Shown one piece after another: positions 1 through 7,020 of a stretch of 64,000 nucleotides of DNA. Position numbers and translations under genes: made by a program. This stretch comes from JARBUG01 sp035628915. Its GTDB lineage: Bacteria; Bacillota; Sulfobacillia; Symbiobacteriales; Symbiobacteriaceae. The DNA is taken from the NCBI GenBank assembly GCA_035628915.1, contig DASPIW010000013.1, positions 1 to 64,000 on the forward strand, read 5' to 3'. The notes beneath the pieces are model-generated. The model saw nothing but the letters and a program-made list of their open reading frames with translations, did no database searches and was not told the origin of the DNA. The stretch's first letter is position 1, and each line of letters opens with the position of its first letter.

Positions 1-248
1 GCTTTTGACCACAGCAGCTTACGGTGGTTTGGAGCCTCCACCTGTATGGCGGCTCCGAGGGGCCTTCCCTCATCTTCAGTTAAGCATGGCCTTCGGCTGT
101 CAAGCAGCCTCTTGCCTTCGTGGCACACGATTCGCCGCTCCTTTGCAGAGGTCAAACCATGGCATCCGGTCCCCAAAAGCCCGATAACAGGCAGCTTACT
201 GAGCGGGCTGGCCCCCAATTCCAAGGATTCGTCGCTCGTTTGCGTCAT
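1..248 (-). other. partial open frame running off the left edge, function unknown
   Basis: The minus strand stays open from an ATG at 248 to the window edge (82 codons) without a stop. There is no ribosome site in front of the ATG, and third-position G+C is lower than in the neighbouring housekeeping genes, which would fit a mobile element. I do not recognise the protein. It could be the start of a group II intron or other mobile-element ORF, or chance open frame in G+C-rich DNA. Plus-strand frames over the same DNA look no better. Confidence 0.2.
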
Positions 249-517
249 ACCGTCGGACACAGTCTGCAAAAAGAAGGGGAATCGGCAGGCTGGCTTCCTC
301 CCCTGCCCTTCCCGGGACAAAGAGTCTCCCGGCGCTACGGCCGGACTCAATCGGTCAACAGGATCTCCGTAGTCACGGCGACCGCCGGTGGCCCCTACCT
401 GGCCCTTGTCTCACAGCAGCAGCTTCAATTGCACTCCGCTTCGGGGCTGGTAAGTCATGCAGCCCGGAAACCGCAGCGACCTTTGTGGCGTCCTACCCGG
501 TGTAAGAGGTGATAGTC
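249..517. other. no recognised gene, possibly mobile-element derived
   Basis: This stretch between the left-edge open frame and the HAD remnant holds no frame with both a ribosome site and recognisable motifs. It is flanked by a collapsed gene on the right, which suggests a rearranged junction. Nothing firm can be assigned. Confidence 0.3.
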
Positions 518-721
518 ATGGCCTTGCAGGCAGTGTTCATCGACCGGGATGGGACGCTCGGGGGCACCGGATACTCCATACACCCACGGGACGGGTATGG
601 CGATGCCGAGTTCCGCCACATATGGGCAGACGTGGAGCCCGACTTCGTGGCAGCTGACCTGCCCGCCGCGGTGGACTGGCTGCTCAATCTCCCAGACCGT
701 GGTCCTTCAGCAGCTCGCTGA
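518..721 (+). pseudogene. remnant of a HAD-IIIA (histidinol-phosphatase-like) phosphatase
   Basis: The 67-residue frame has a good ribosome site (GAGGTGATAGTC before the ATG) and opens with the HAD motif I sequence FIDRDGTLGG, the nucleophile Asp of HAD-IIIA phosphatases. About 25 residues later it jumps to FVAADLPAAVDWLL, which resembles the extreme C-terminus of the same family. Intact members are roughly 160-190 residues, so motifs II and III have been lost, probably by an internal deletion. It runs convergently into, and overlaps by about 38 bases, the 3' end of the glutaredoxin gene. It is unlikely to be active. Confidence 0.6.
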
Positions 722-935
722 CACGCTTCCGGTCGAAGCCCACCACCACATCCTCGCCGATGACGATCACTGGCACGGTTCGGGAGCCGCTCCTGCCAAA
801 CATCTCCCGCAGGTAGGTGAAGTTGCCCACGACATTCCGGTCCTCGAACCTGACGCCCCGGGACGAAAGGTACCCTTTCGCCGCAGAACAGGGGCCTCAG
901 AGGGGCACAGAGTAGATGACCACTCCGGGCGTCAT
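684..935 (-). CDS. glutaredoxin-like protein with in-frame UGA (putative selenoprotein, UxxC)
   Basis: Read from ATG 935 (AAGGAGGG nine bases upstream), the frame encodes 83 residues and is interrupted only by a TGA at codon 13 (897-899). Residues 5-12 read VVIYSVPL, then UGA, then GPCSAAKGYL, so the TGA falls exactly on the first Cys of the glutaredoxin CxxC motif (U-G-P-C). The rest is canonical: SSRGVRFEDRNV, the cis-Pro motif TVPVIVIG at residues 53-60, and GFD before the last helix. Length matches NrdH/Grx-type proteins (75-85). In this family the first Cys is the nucleophile, the position usually replaced by selenocysteine. A SECIS-like hairpin follows the UGA. It could alternatively be a pseudogene with one Cys-to-stop change, but that coincidence is unlikely. 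A standard ORF caller misses it because of the TGA. Confidence 0.75.
856..896 (-). promoter_or_regulatory. bacterial SECIS-like hairpin immediately downstream of the UGA
   Basis: On the minus strand, bases 882-874 (GGCGAAAGG) pair with 870-862 (CCTTTCGTC, one G-U pair) around a GUA loop at 873-871. The loop G lies 24 nucleotides after the UGA. An outer CCCC/GGGG stem (894-891 with 859-856) can extend it. Known bacterial SECIS elements lie within the coding region just after the UGA, with a G (often GU) at the start of the apical loop about 16-37 nt downstream, so position and loop fit. Confidence 0.6.
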
Positions 936-963
936 GCTGCGGTTCCCTCCTTCGGGTTCGCAG

Positions 964-987
964 CCGGTCCGCGCCTTAGCGGACCGG
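964..987. terminator. perfect 9-bp hairpin between two minus-strand genes
   Basis: CCGGTCCGC and GCGGACCGG pair perfectly around a six-base loop, between the end of the 1030-1791 gene and the ribosome site of the glutaredoxin gene. No U-tract follows on the minus strand, so it may be a weak terminator or a leader structure. Confidence 0.4.
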
Positions 988-1029
988 TACTATCCCATTG
1001 ACGAACGCCGATGGCACGGCGATATCTCC

Positions 1030-1791
1030 CTACATGCGTTCGACCCCGCCCGTCAACTCCTGCTCCGCCTTGCTGGTGCCATCCGTGAGGCGCGTCCGCA
1101 GGCGGATCGACATGCGGTTGTTGTCCTGCATGATCATCTCCCAGTCGTCGCGCCGGGCCGAAGTGATCTCCAGCCAACGGAACTGCACGCCGTTGGGCGC
1201 CATGATCCGGTCGACCTGCGGGTTGCCGGGCAGGCGCCCTTCGATGGACTGGAAGAGCCGGACCCGGAACAGGCCCTTGTTCGCCGGTCGAATCTCCACC
1301 CGGACCTTGAACCCCGCCGTCCCGCCGCACTTGCCTTCCCAGGTGCCGCCCCAGGCGTAGTTCATCTGGCCGACGTGGCGGTCGGCCAGCGGTTCGCACG
1401 GCGCCTTCACCGGGTCAAGATCGGGATGATACGTGGTTACTATTAGCACATCTGCCGTGGACATGCGGGGCCAAATGGCCTGGCACGTAACGGTGACCGA
1501 GCTGTTTGCCGGGATATTGGCCACGTTCCCCATGCCGATCGGCTTGCAGTTCTCCGGCTTGATGGGCATGCCCGCCGGCACCGATGCAAACTCGGTCACG
1601 ACCCCCTCCACCGGCCGCGTCCCGAGATTCCAGACTACCGCCCGGGGACGCCCGTCGGCCCCGACGCTGATATCCGGCGTGGCAAAGGGGCCGGTGAGCG
1701 GACGGCTGCCCATGTCGGGAGGCGCTACCTTGATCACCAAAAAGGTCTCGTGCATGGCCCGCTCATTCGGTCTCCGCTCCACAGGGCTCAT
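1030..1791 (-). CDS. hypothetical protein
   Basis: This 253-residue protein is unrecognised. The start at 1791 is chosen because GGGGGGAGC lies just before it; the open frame extends upstream but that part is preceded by no ribosome site and nearly reaches the next gene. The sequence is soluble-looking, Pro/Gly-rich, with beta-type alternation, a central VTVTCQAIW stretch that resembles an Ig-like or surface-protein strand, and four Cys. No signal peptide is evident. It is downstream of the membrane protein at 1934-2410 with a 142-base gap, so it may belong to the same transcription unit. Confidence 0.6.
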   Translation of the reverse strand: MSPVERRPNERAMHETFLVIKVAPPDMGSRPLTGPFATPDISVGADGRPRAVVWNLGTRPVEGVVTEFASVPAGMPIKPENCKPIGMGNVANIPANSSVTVTCQAIWPRMSTADVLIVTTYHPDLDPVKAPCEPLADRHVGQMNYAWGGTWEGKCGGTAGFKVRVEIRPANKGLFRVRLFQSIEGRLPGNPQVDRIMAPNGVQFRWLEITSARRDDWEMIMQDNNRMSIRLRTRLTDGTSKAEQELTGGVERM

Positions 1792-1933
1792 GGTGCTCCC
1801 CCCCATGACAGTCTCGCAGCACCCGACGGCGCTGCACAGCACATAACACGGGTAGGTTTCTCCAATATTTCCCAGATACCCTTTTTTCCCATGGCTAATA
1901 TGCAGGGTAGCCGGGAAAAAGCAAGCGCCTCGG

Positions 1934-2410
1934 TCAGGCACGACCGGGGCGCCGCATTTTCCACAGGGCTGCGCAGACAAACAGGAGTATCAGCAGTGGC
2001 GAGGCAAGCACGAGGCCCACGTAGTAAGCGGCGTAATAGCCCCCGGCCCGCCCGCCGATGTGGGCCAGTACAGGCAGGAAGACGGTGTGCCAGGTCTGCA
2101 TCAGAAAATCCTGCAGGTCGGTGACGCCGTCGTACTCCGTCCAGCCGGCAGTATCCGAGAGGAAACGAATGCTGCCCTGCAAACCGGGCAGCTGCCAAAT
2201 CGTTGCGATAAACGCCGCCGTCAGGGCCGTTGCGCGCCGGCTGCAGCCGCGGTCGGCGGCCAAGGCAACGCCCGTCAGCCAGACCAGCACGACGAAAACC
2301 GGGGCCGCCAGGGCGGCGAGCCACGGCCAGTCAGACAGCAAGAAAGCGATGCCGCTGAAGACCACTTCCATGGCCGCGAGCAACCCGACATACCGCATGA
2401 TCAGGCGCAC
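1934..2410 (-). CDS. small integral membrane protein paired with YiiX-like hydrolase
   Basis: The 158-residue product has about four hydrophobic segments (residues 6-25, 33-52, 62-78 and 130-148) and a basic tail. The start is a GTG at 2410; its ribosome site GGAGGTAG overlaps the stop codon region of the upstream hydrolase gene, implying translational coupling. Its architecture (short TM pair, a Trp-rich loop, a late TM, basic end) resembles the membrane protein on the other side of the hydrolase at 3024-3572, so the two may be distant paralogues. Function is unknown. Confidence 0.65.
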   Translation of the reverse strand: MRLIMRYVGLLAAMEVVFSGIAFLLSDWPWLAALAAPVFVVLVWLTGVALAADRGCSRRATALTAAFIATIWQLPGLQGSIRFLSDTAGWTEYDGVTDLQDFLMQTWHTVFLPVLAHIGGRAGGYYAAYYVGLVLASPLLILLFVCAALWKMRRPGRA

Positions 2411-2416
2411 GGCAGG

Positions 2417-3019
2417 CTACCTCCCATGGGGCTGGATTTGCTCCACCAAGGGGCTCCTGGCGATGCGGTCGGGCACGATCCAGTACGGCCCGTCGGGATC
2501 CATGTCATACCCCTCCTGCGCATAGACCCACCAGACGATCTTGCTGCAGTACCAGAGTTCCTCGGAGCTGCGGGAGGCCAGCAGATACCATGGCCGGCCC
2601 TCCAGCGCCAGCGCCCGCTCTACGGCCCGCTGCTTCACTTCCGGCGGCAGCTTCACCCGCAGGGCCCCGGCGTGGCTGTAGTACTCGTTATAACGGGTCA
2701 CAGGCTCCGGTTTCGTACCGGGCTGCAGGAACGTCTCCATGACCTGGCCGTTGCCGATGTAGAGGGCCGCGTGGGTCCAGTACCCCCATGACGAACCCGT
2801 ATTGCCCCCCAGGACGATGTCCCCGGGCTCCAGCTGGCTGAAGTCGAACTCGTTGAACTCCCCGTCCCAGCGGCCCACGCCGAAGTTGCCCTGTCCGAGC
2901 TCGGCCCACATAAAACGCCACAGCTCCTTGGTGGATGGGCGCATGGTGAGCACGTTCACGCCGATTAGCAGCACCAGCGCCAGGGCGCCAAACGCCAGGG
3001 AACGCTTGATCACTTTCAT
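2417..3019 (-). CDS. YiiX/YebB-like NlpC/P60-superfamily (permuted papain-fold) hydrolase, membrane anchored
   Basis: The 200-residue protein starts with an N-terminal anchor (residues 6-26), then LEPGDIVLGG, WTHAALYIGNG (conserved His of the permuted NlpC/P60 fold) and ELWYCSKIVWWVY (candidate catalytic Cys). In permuted members the His motif precedes the Cys motif, as seen here. Known relatives act on peptidoglycan, lipids or amide bonds; the substrate here is unknown. The ATG at 3019 is two bases after the upstream stop, so it is coupled. It sits between two membrane proteins, suggesting a three-gene envelope module. Confidence 0.7.
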   Translation of the reverse strand: MKVIKRSLAFGALALVLLIGVNVLTMRPSTKELWRFMWAELGQGNFGVGRWDGEFNEFDFSQLEPGDIVLGGNTGSSWGYWTHAALYIGNGQVMETFLQPGTKPEPVTRYNEYYSHAGALRVKLPPEVKQRAVERALALEGRPWYLLASRSSEELWYCSKIVWWVYAQEGYDMDPDGPYWIVPDRIARSPLVEQIQPHGR

Positions 3020-3023
3020 AAGC

Positions 3024-3572
3024 TCAGGCCTTCTTGCGCCGCCTGATGGCATCCTTGTGGCGGCGGGCCGGCGCCCATTCGGCGGCGGCTGCCACTTCCC
3101 GCTGGGCGGGCGGCTGCTCGACGGGCTTGCTCACGACGAGCGCCATGGCCAACGTCAGGGGCCGGCCAACGATGGCCACGAAAGCCAGCGTTTCCACGAC
3201 GACAGCCACCCAGAGCCACGGCCCCAGGGCGGTGCCGAACGTGCCCTGGACCGGGAGCATGACGCCGTTCCAGACCCGGCCCAACCACTCGGGGGCGAAG
3301 GTGCCGGACGGCAGGAACACCACCGAGGGCCACTGCCACATCAGCGCCGCCCAGGCGGCCATCTGCCACGGCACGACCGCCTGGCGCTTGCGCGCCGCCT
3401 CCTCCAGCTCCCCCCGCAGCACACGGGCGGTCCGGACGATCAGCCAAAAAAGGAGGACACTGAGGGGCAGGCCAAGCCAGGGAAGCCAGGCCGACACTGC
3501 ATACCCGACGGCGCCCAGGAGCACCTGTCCGAGAATCAGGAGTACGGCACTCTGCAGGAGCACGGTCAGCAC
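3024..3572 (-). CDS. integral membrane protein, first gene of the YiiX-like module
   Basis: The 182-residue product has hydrophobic segments at about 7-27, 31-50, 68-88 and 115-145 and a very basic, Arg/Lys-rich cytoplasmic tail. It starts at a GTG preceded by GGAAAGGGG. It is directly upstream of, and practically contiguous with, the papain-fold hydrolase gene, and resembles the membrane protein on the other side of it in layout. I do not recognise the family. Confidence 0.65.
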   Translation of the reverse strand: MLTVLLQSAVLLILGQVLLGAVGYAVSAWLPWLGLPLSVLLFWLIVRTARVLRGELEEAARKRQAVVPWQMAAWAALMWQWPSVVFLPSGTFAPEWLGRVWNGVMLPVQGTFGTALGPWLWVAVVVETLAFVAIVGRPLTLAMALVVSKPVEQPPAQREVAAAAEWAPARRHKDAIRRRKKA

Positions 3573-3602
3573 AGGGAACAGCCCCTTTCCGTCCAGCTTG
3601 CT

Positions 3603-4280
3603 TTATCCTGCAGCCAGCGACTCCTGCCCCTCCAGGCATCGGCGCACTTCTGCGGAGAGTAAGCCCAGGTGCTCAGGGTGCTTGAACATATCGAAACGGT
3701 CGATGTCGACCCAGAGGACCGGGGACTGGGCGTATCCGGCAATAAAGCGCTCATAGCGGGTGTGCAGGTCGGCCCAGTAGGCAGTGGGCACGGCCTTTTC
3801 GGACTCGCGGCCACGCTGGGCAATGCGGCGAAGGATCGTATCGAGGCTGCCGGTCAGGTAGATGGCGAGGTCCGGGCGAATCAGGTGATCGACCATGCTG
3901 TGGAAGAGGTCGTGGTAGGTGGCAAAGTCGCGGTCCGGCATCTTGCCGGTGTCGTGCAGAGCGCGGGCGAAAATCTCCACATCTTCGTAAATGGAGCGAT
4001 CCTGGATGTGGTCCCTTCCGGTCTCCTGGATGTTCAGGATATCGCGGTAGCGCTGACCCAGGAAGTATATCTGCAAGTGAAAGCCCCACTGCGCCTGGTC
4101 CCGGTAGAAGTCACTGAGATACGGGTTGTTGTCGACCCGTTCGTAGCTGGCATCGAACCCGAGCATGCCCGAGAGCTCGCGGGTCAGGGTGGACTTTCCG
4201 GCGCCGACGTTGCCGATTACCGTGATAAACGAGTACTCGCGCGGCTGCGGTCGCAGATGGGCGTTGGTGATCCGAAACAT
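3603..4280 (-). CDS. deoxynucleoside kinase (deoxyadenosine/deoxyguanosine kinase family)
   Basis: This 225-residue cytosolic kinase phosphorylates deoxynucleosides for nucleotide salvage. Visible are the P-loop GNVGAGKST (residues 23-31), the substrate-site VDNNPYLSDFY, the DRS motif in IQDRSIYED (residues 93-101) and a LID-like stretch RRIAQRGRESE. Length is typical for the bacterial dAK/dGK family (205-225). The ATG has GGGGAGGAG upstream. It lies just downstream of a second kinase of the same family, as in Bacillus dgk-dck, and is probably co-transcribed with it. Which of the two prefers dA/dC and which dG cannot be told from sequence. Confidence 0.9.
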   Translation of the reverse strand: MFRITNAHLRPQPREYSFITVIGNVGAGKSTLTRELSGMLGFDASYERVDNNPYLSDFYRDQAQWGFHLQIYFLGQRYRDILNIQETGRDHIQDRSIYEDVEIFARALHDTGKMPDRDFATYHDLFHSMVDHLIRPDLAIYLTGSLDTILRRIAQRGRESEKAVPTAYWADLHTRYERFIAGYAQSPVLWVDIDRFDMFKHPEHLGLLSAEVRRCLEGQESLAAG

Positions 4281-4303
4281 GAGAGGCTCCTCCCCTTTTC
4301 CCT

Positions 4304-4933
4304 CTAGGCCGTGCGGGCACAGGCCTGGTTCAGCGCCTGATGAACCCGGTCGATGAAGAGCTGCTTGTCGCTACTATTGGAGACCAGATCGAGGCAGGTC
4401 GTATCAACCGTGAGCACCGGCGCCGTGCCGAAATGGACTTCCGGCTCGGCGAAATAGAGTTCGTATTCCTGTGCCAGCCGCCGGATGTACTCCGGGTCCA
4501 TGTTGCGCTCAAAGGAGCGGTCCCGCCGCCGGATGCGCTCCATGACGGTCTTGTGGTCCGCCTTGAGGTAGATGACCATATCTGCCTTGGGCAGGTCGGA
4601 GGTCAGAATGGCAAAAAGCTGCGTATACTTCTCGCGCTTGGTGCCGGTCAGGGTGAGCCCCGCAAAGATCCGGTTCTTGACGACGTTGTAGTCGGAGATG
4701 ATGGTGGCGCCGGCCTTGAGCCGTTTGGCCGTATCCTCCAGCTGCTTGACGCGGTTGAGCAGGAAGAAGGTCTCCGTCTGGAGGGCCCAGGAATCCCGGT
4801 CGGAGTAGAAGTCCTTGAGGAAGGGGTTTTCCTCGACGATCTCGAACAGGGTTTCTCCACGAAGGGCTTCGGTCAGCATGCGGGTAACGGTGGTCTTGCC
4901 TACGCCGATGACGCCCTCGATGGTGATAAACAA
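4304..4933 (-). CDS. deoxynucleoside kinase (second paralogue)
   Basis: The 209-residue protein has the P-loop GVIGVGKTT (residues 7-15), EENPFLKDFY for the substrate pocket, and a LID-like RIRRRDRSFER region. The usual DRS motif after the central strand is replaced by SDYNVVKNRIF, in which SDY carries the acidic residue. It starts at a TTG seven bases after GAGGAGG. The two kinases are only 23 bases apart and form a salvage operon. Upstream (4940-5010) are two direct repeats of about TATATCTNGGGG, possibly a regulatory site. Confidence 0.88.
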   Translation of the reverse strand: MFITIEGVIGVGKTTVTRMLTEALRGETLFEIVEENPFLKDFYSDRDSWALQTETFFLLNRVKQLEDTAKRLKAGATIISDYNVVKNRIFAGLTLTGTKREKYTQLFAILTSDLPKADMVIYLKADHKTVMERIRRRDRSFERNMDPEYIRRLAQEYELYFAEPEVHFGTAPVLTVDTTCLDLVSNSSDKQLFIDRVHQALNQACARTA

Positions 4934-5088
4934 GGGAAAGCCTCCTCAGGCTGCCGTTCGCACCCCTATATCTGGGGGATTCAGCCAGCGGTCAGACCAT
5001 ATATCTAGGGGCCATGTAAGTAATACGCGAAGGAAGCCGCGAAATCCTGCTTTCGTAAAGACAAAACCTACCTCATGGGAAATGTTCA

Positions 5089-5114
5089 GCCCGCCCCGAT
5101 TGTCCGGGGCGGGC
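5089..5114 (-). terminator. hairpin downstream of the anti-sigma gene
   Basis: GCCCGCCCCG and CGGGGCGGGC pair perfectly around a six-base loop, six bases after the stop of the gene at 5120. The U-tract is weak. Confidence 0.65.
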
Positions 5115-5119
5115 TCGTA

Positions 5120-6460
5120 TTATTGATGGAGATCGAACGTCCAGGGGCCGGGTACGGGCACTGCAAGTTGGGTCGTACGGATTGCCACGGGCTTGATGCC
5201 TGGTGGCATCTCCAGCTCGAAGGCCTGCCGACGGAACTCTCCCGGGGCGCCGCCCGTGCCCGAACCTGTCTCCTTGACGGGGTGGGCAGCCCCGGTCTCG
5301 TCGAGGACCTCCAGTTCCCCGAAGGCGACCAGTTCCGGCCCGTAGGGAAACCTGAACTCCAGGGCCAGCCTGTTGCCCATGAATTCCCATTCCTTGAGCG
5401 TGACGGGAACGCCGGCGACCTCGCTAACGGCACCAGACTCCAAAGGCCATGACACGTCGGCCGGTACACCCTTTACGTCGGCAGGCAGGATCAGCCGTGC
5501 CGGCAGTTCGGTCTTGTCAAAGACTTTGTAGCGCGACTCTGTGTCCAGCCCGTAATCCATGCTGCCGTAGACCGGCTCTCCGCCGGCTTCCAGCGCCATA
5601 GAGAACTCATGGTTGCTCCAGGAGTATCCGCCCCTGAAGCCGGGTTTCGTCACGTGATACTTGACCACAGTCTTCACAGGGGTCTGGATCACGGACTCAA
5701 TGGTGTAGGTAATCTCGTCAAAGGTCTGCGTCTGACCGATGGGGAACTCGCGGGTCAGCTTGTCCGCTTCGTTGCGGGAAACAGAGAATGTAATGGGAAT
5801 CTGCTCTCCGTCGATGACCGCCATCAGTTCCATCATGCCGCCCTGCTCACCGACCGGGTTCGTGACAAGCGTGCCGTACAATCCCATGGGCGTGCTGACG
5901 GGGGGCGACCAGGACGACATGACACCGGCGGTCCCCGGAACTCTGGATGCATGCATCATGGGGCCGGTATCGGTGGGATGCGTCAGCGAAGACCAAAGGC
6001 CCCGGCCCGCCGGCACGGGCTTCTCACTCACTGCGGCGGTGCGCTCCGCAAGCCCGGTAATCTGATACAGGACCGTGGTCAGCGCCCGGTCGGCGGCAAC
6101 GCCCAAAATGCGGATGGTCACATCGCCTCTATGAACTTCGGCGACGGTGCCCTGAATCAGTCCGGCGTCGTAAGCCCACTTCAGGCCGGCATCTTTCATG
6201 ATGATCTCCTGAACGACCGGCCCGATGACCGGCCAGGCTGCCGCCGTACCCGCCCACGCCGGGAACGTGAAGGTGGCGCCGACCAGGAGGAAGACCGCCG
6301 CGGCGGCGCTTACCGCCCACCGCAGCCAGCGCCGGTGCTTGACGGTTGCTGCCTGCGCTGTTACGTATGCCTCCAGGTTCAGCGACGGGCTGCCCGCCTC
6401 GGCCCAGCGCTTGAGCCCCTGGCCCAGGCGGTTTTCAAATTCGTCACGCTGTCCGCTCAC
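5120..6460 (-). CDS. membrane anti-sigma factor, DUF4179-like
   Basis: The 446-residue protein has a cytoplasmic N-terminus (about 1-48) that would bind the sigma factor, one TM helix at about 50-72, and a large extracytoplasmic domain. It starts at the GTG at 6460, which overlaps the sigma-factor stop in a GTGA arrangement and has GAGGAGGG seven bases upstream; the longer frame is a shadow of the sigma gene. The layout, ECF sigma factor followed by a DUF4179-type protein, is common in Firmicutes. The signal sensed by the extracytoplasmic part is unknown. Confidence 0.8.
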   Translation of the reverse strand: MSGQRDEFENRLGQGLKRWAEAGSPSLNLEAYVTAQAATVKHRRWLRWAVSAAAAVFLLVGATFTFPAWAGTAAAWPVIGPVVQEIIMKDAGLKWAYDAGLIQGTVAEVHRGDVTIRILGVAADRALTTVLYQITGLAERTAAVSEKPVPAGRGLWSSLTHPTDTGPMMHASRVPGTAGVMSSWSPPVSTPMGLYGTLVTNPVGEQGGMMELMAVIDGEQIPITFSVSRNEADKLTREFPIGQTQTFDEITYTIESVIQTPVKTVVKYHVTKPGFRGGYSWSNHEFSMALEAGGEPVYGSMDYGLDTESRYKVFDKTELPARLILPADVKGVPADVSWPLESGAVSEVAGVPVTLKEWEFMGNRLALEFRFPYGPELVAFGELEVLDETGAAHPVKETGSGTGGAPGEFRRQAFELEMPPGIKPVAIRTTQLAVPVPGPWTFDLHQ

Positions 6461-6942
6461 TGCGCATCCCTCCTCTCTGCCGTATCCATTTGCCGTAGCA
6501 ATTCCAGCGCCTTTCCCAGGCGGGACTTCACGGTGCCCACGGGAATCCCCAGCGCCTCGGCAATCTCCTGCTGGGGCATGTCCAGCATATAGCGAAGCAC
6601 AATGACGGGCCGGAGATGGTCGCTCAGGCGGGCGACCATCTCCCACAGGGCGGTCGCTTCCGCATCCGGCCCCGGCACCGTGTCCGGAATGTATGCCTGC
6701 AGATCGTCGACGGGAAATGTCCGGCGCCGACTCTCCAGGATCCGGCGGCATTTGTGGATCAGGATCCGGCGCATCCAGGCGCCGAACGCGCGCTCCCCGC
6801 CCCGGAGCTGGTGGAAGGCGGCGTAGCCCGCCAGAGCCGCCTCCTGGAGGGCATCCTCCGCGTCGGGGCGGTTCCCCAGCATGGCGAAGGCAATGCGCTC
6901 CAGGTAGCCCTGGTGTCTGCGCAAAAGGTCGAAGTATGTCAT
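6457..6942 (-). CDS. ECF-family RNA polymerase sigma factor
   Basis: The 161-residue protein has sigma region 2 (residues 5-70, with RPDAEDALQEA) and region 4 (residues 100-150, with the helix-turn-helix ALGIPVGTVKSRLGKAL). No region 1 or 3 is present, as expected for group IV sigma factors. It should direct RNA polymerase to envelope-stress-type promoters, held inactive by the anti-sigma factor encoded next. Probably it drives its own operon, although no promoter was assigned. Confidence 0.92.
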   Translation of the reverse strand: MTYFDLLRRHQGYLERIAFAMLGNRPDAEDALQEAALAGYAAFHQLRGGERAFGAWMRRILIHKCRRILESRRRTFPVDDLQAYIPDTVPGPDAEATALWEMVARLSDHLRPVIVLRYMLDMPQQEIAEALGIPVGTVKSRLGKALELLRQMDTAERRDAQ

Positions 6943-7020
6943 CAGGAGTGGTCCTTTCTGAAAGCGCTCGTACAGAAAGAGCAGCCACCGGGGCGGGGCG
7001 TTCGCGGAAATGGCGGGTGA

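Noticed and set aside
549..1001. 150-codon plus-strand frame across the glutaredoxin gene
   Set aside because: It is a shadow of the UGA-containing glutaredoxin gene and the HAD remnant; no ribosome site or motifs.
1792..1980. Upstream extension of the 1030-1791 gene with a CGKCGAP-like Zn-ribbon start
   Set aside because: The extension would overlap the 3' end of the neighbouring gene, has no ribosome site, and the internal ATG has a strong one.
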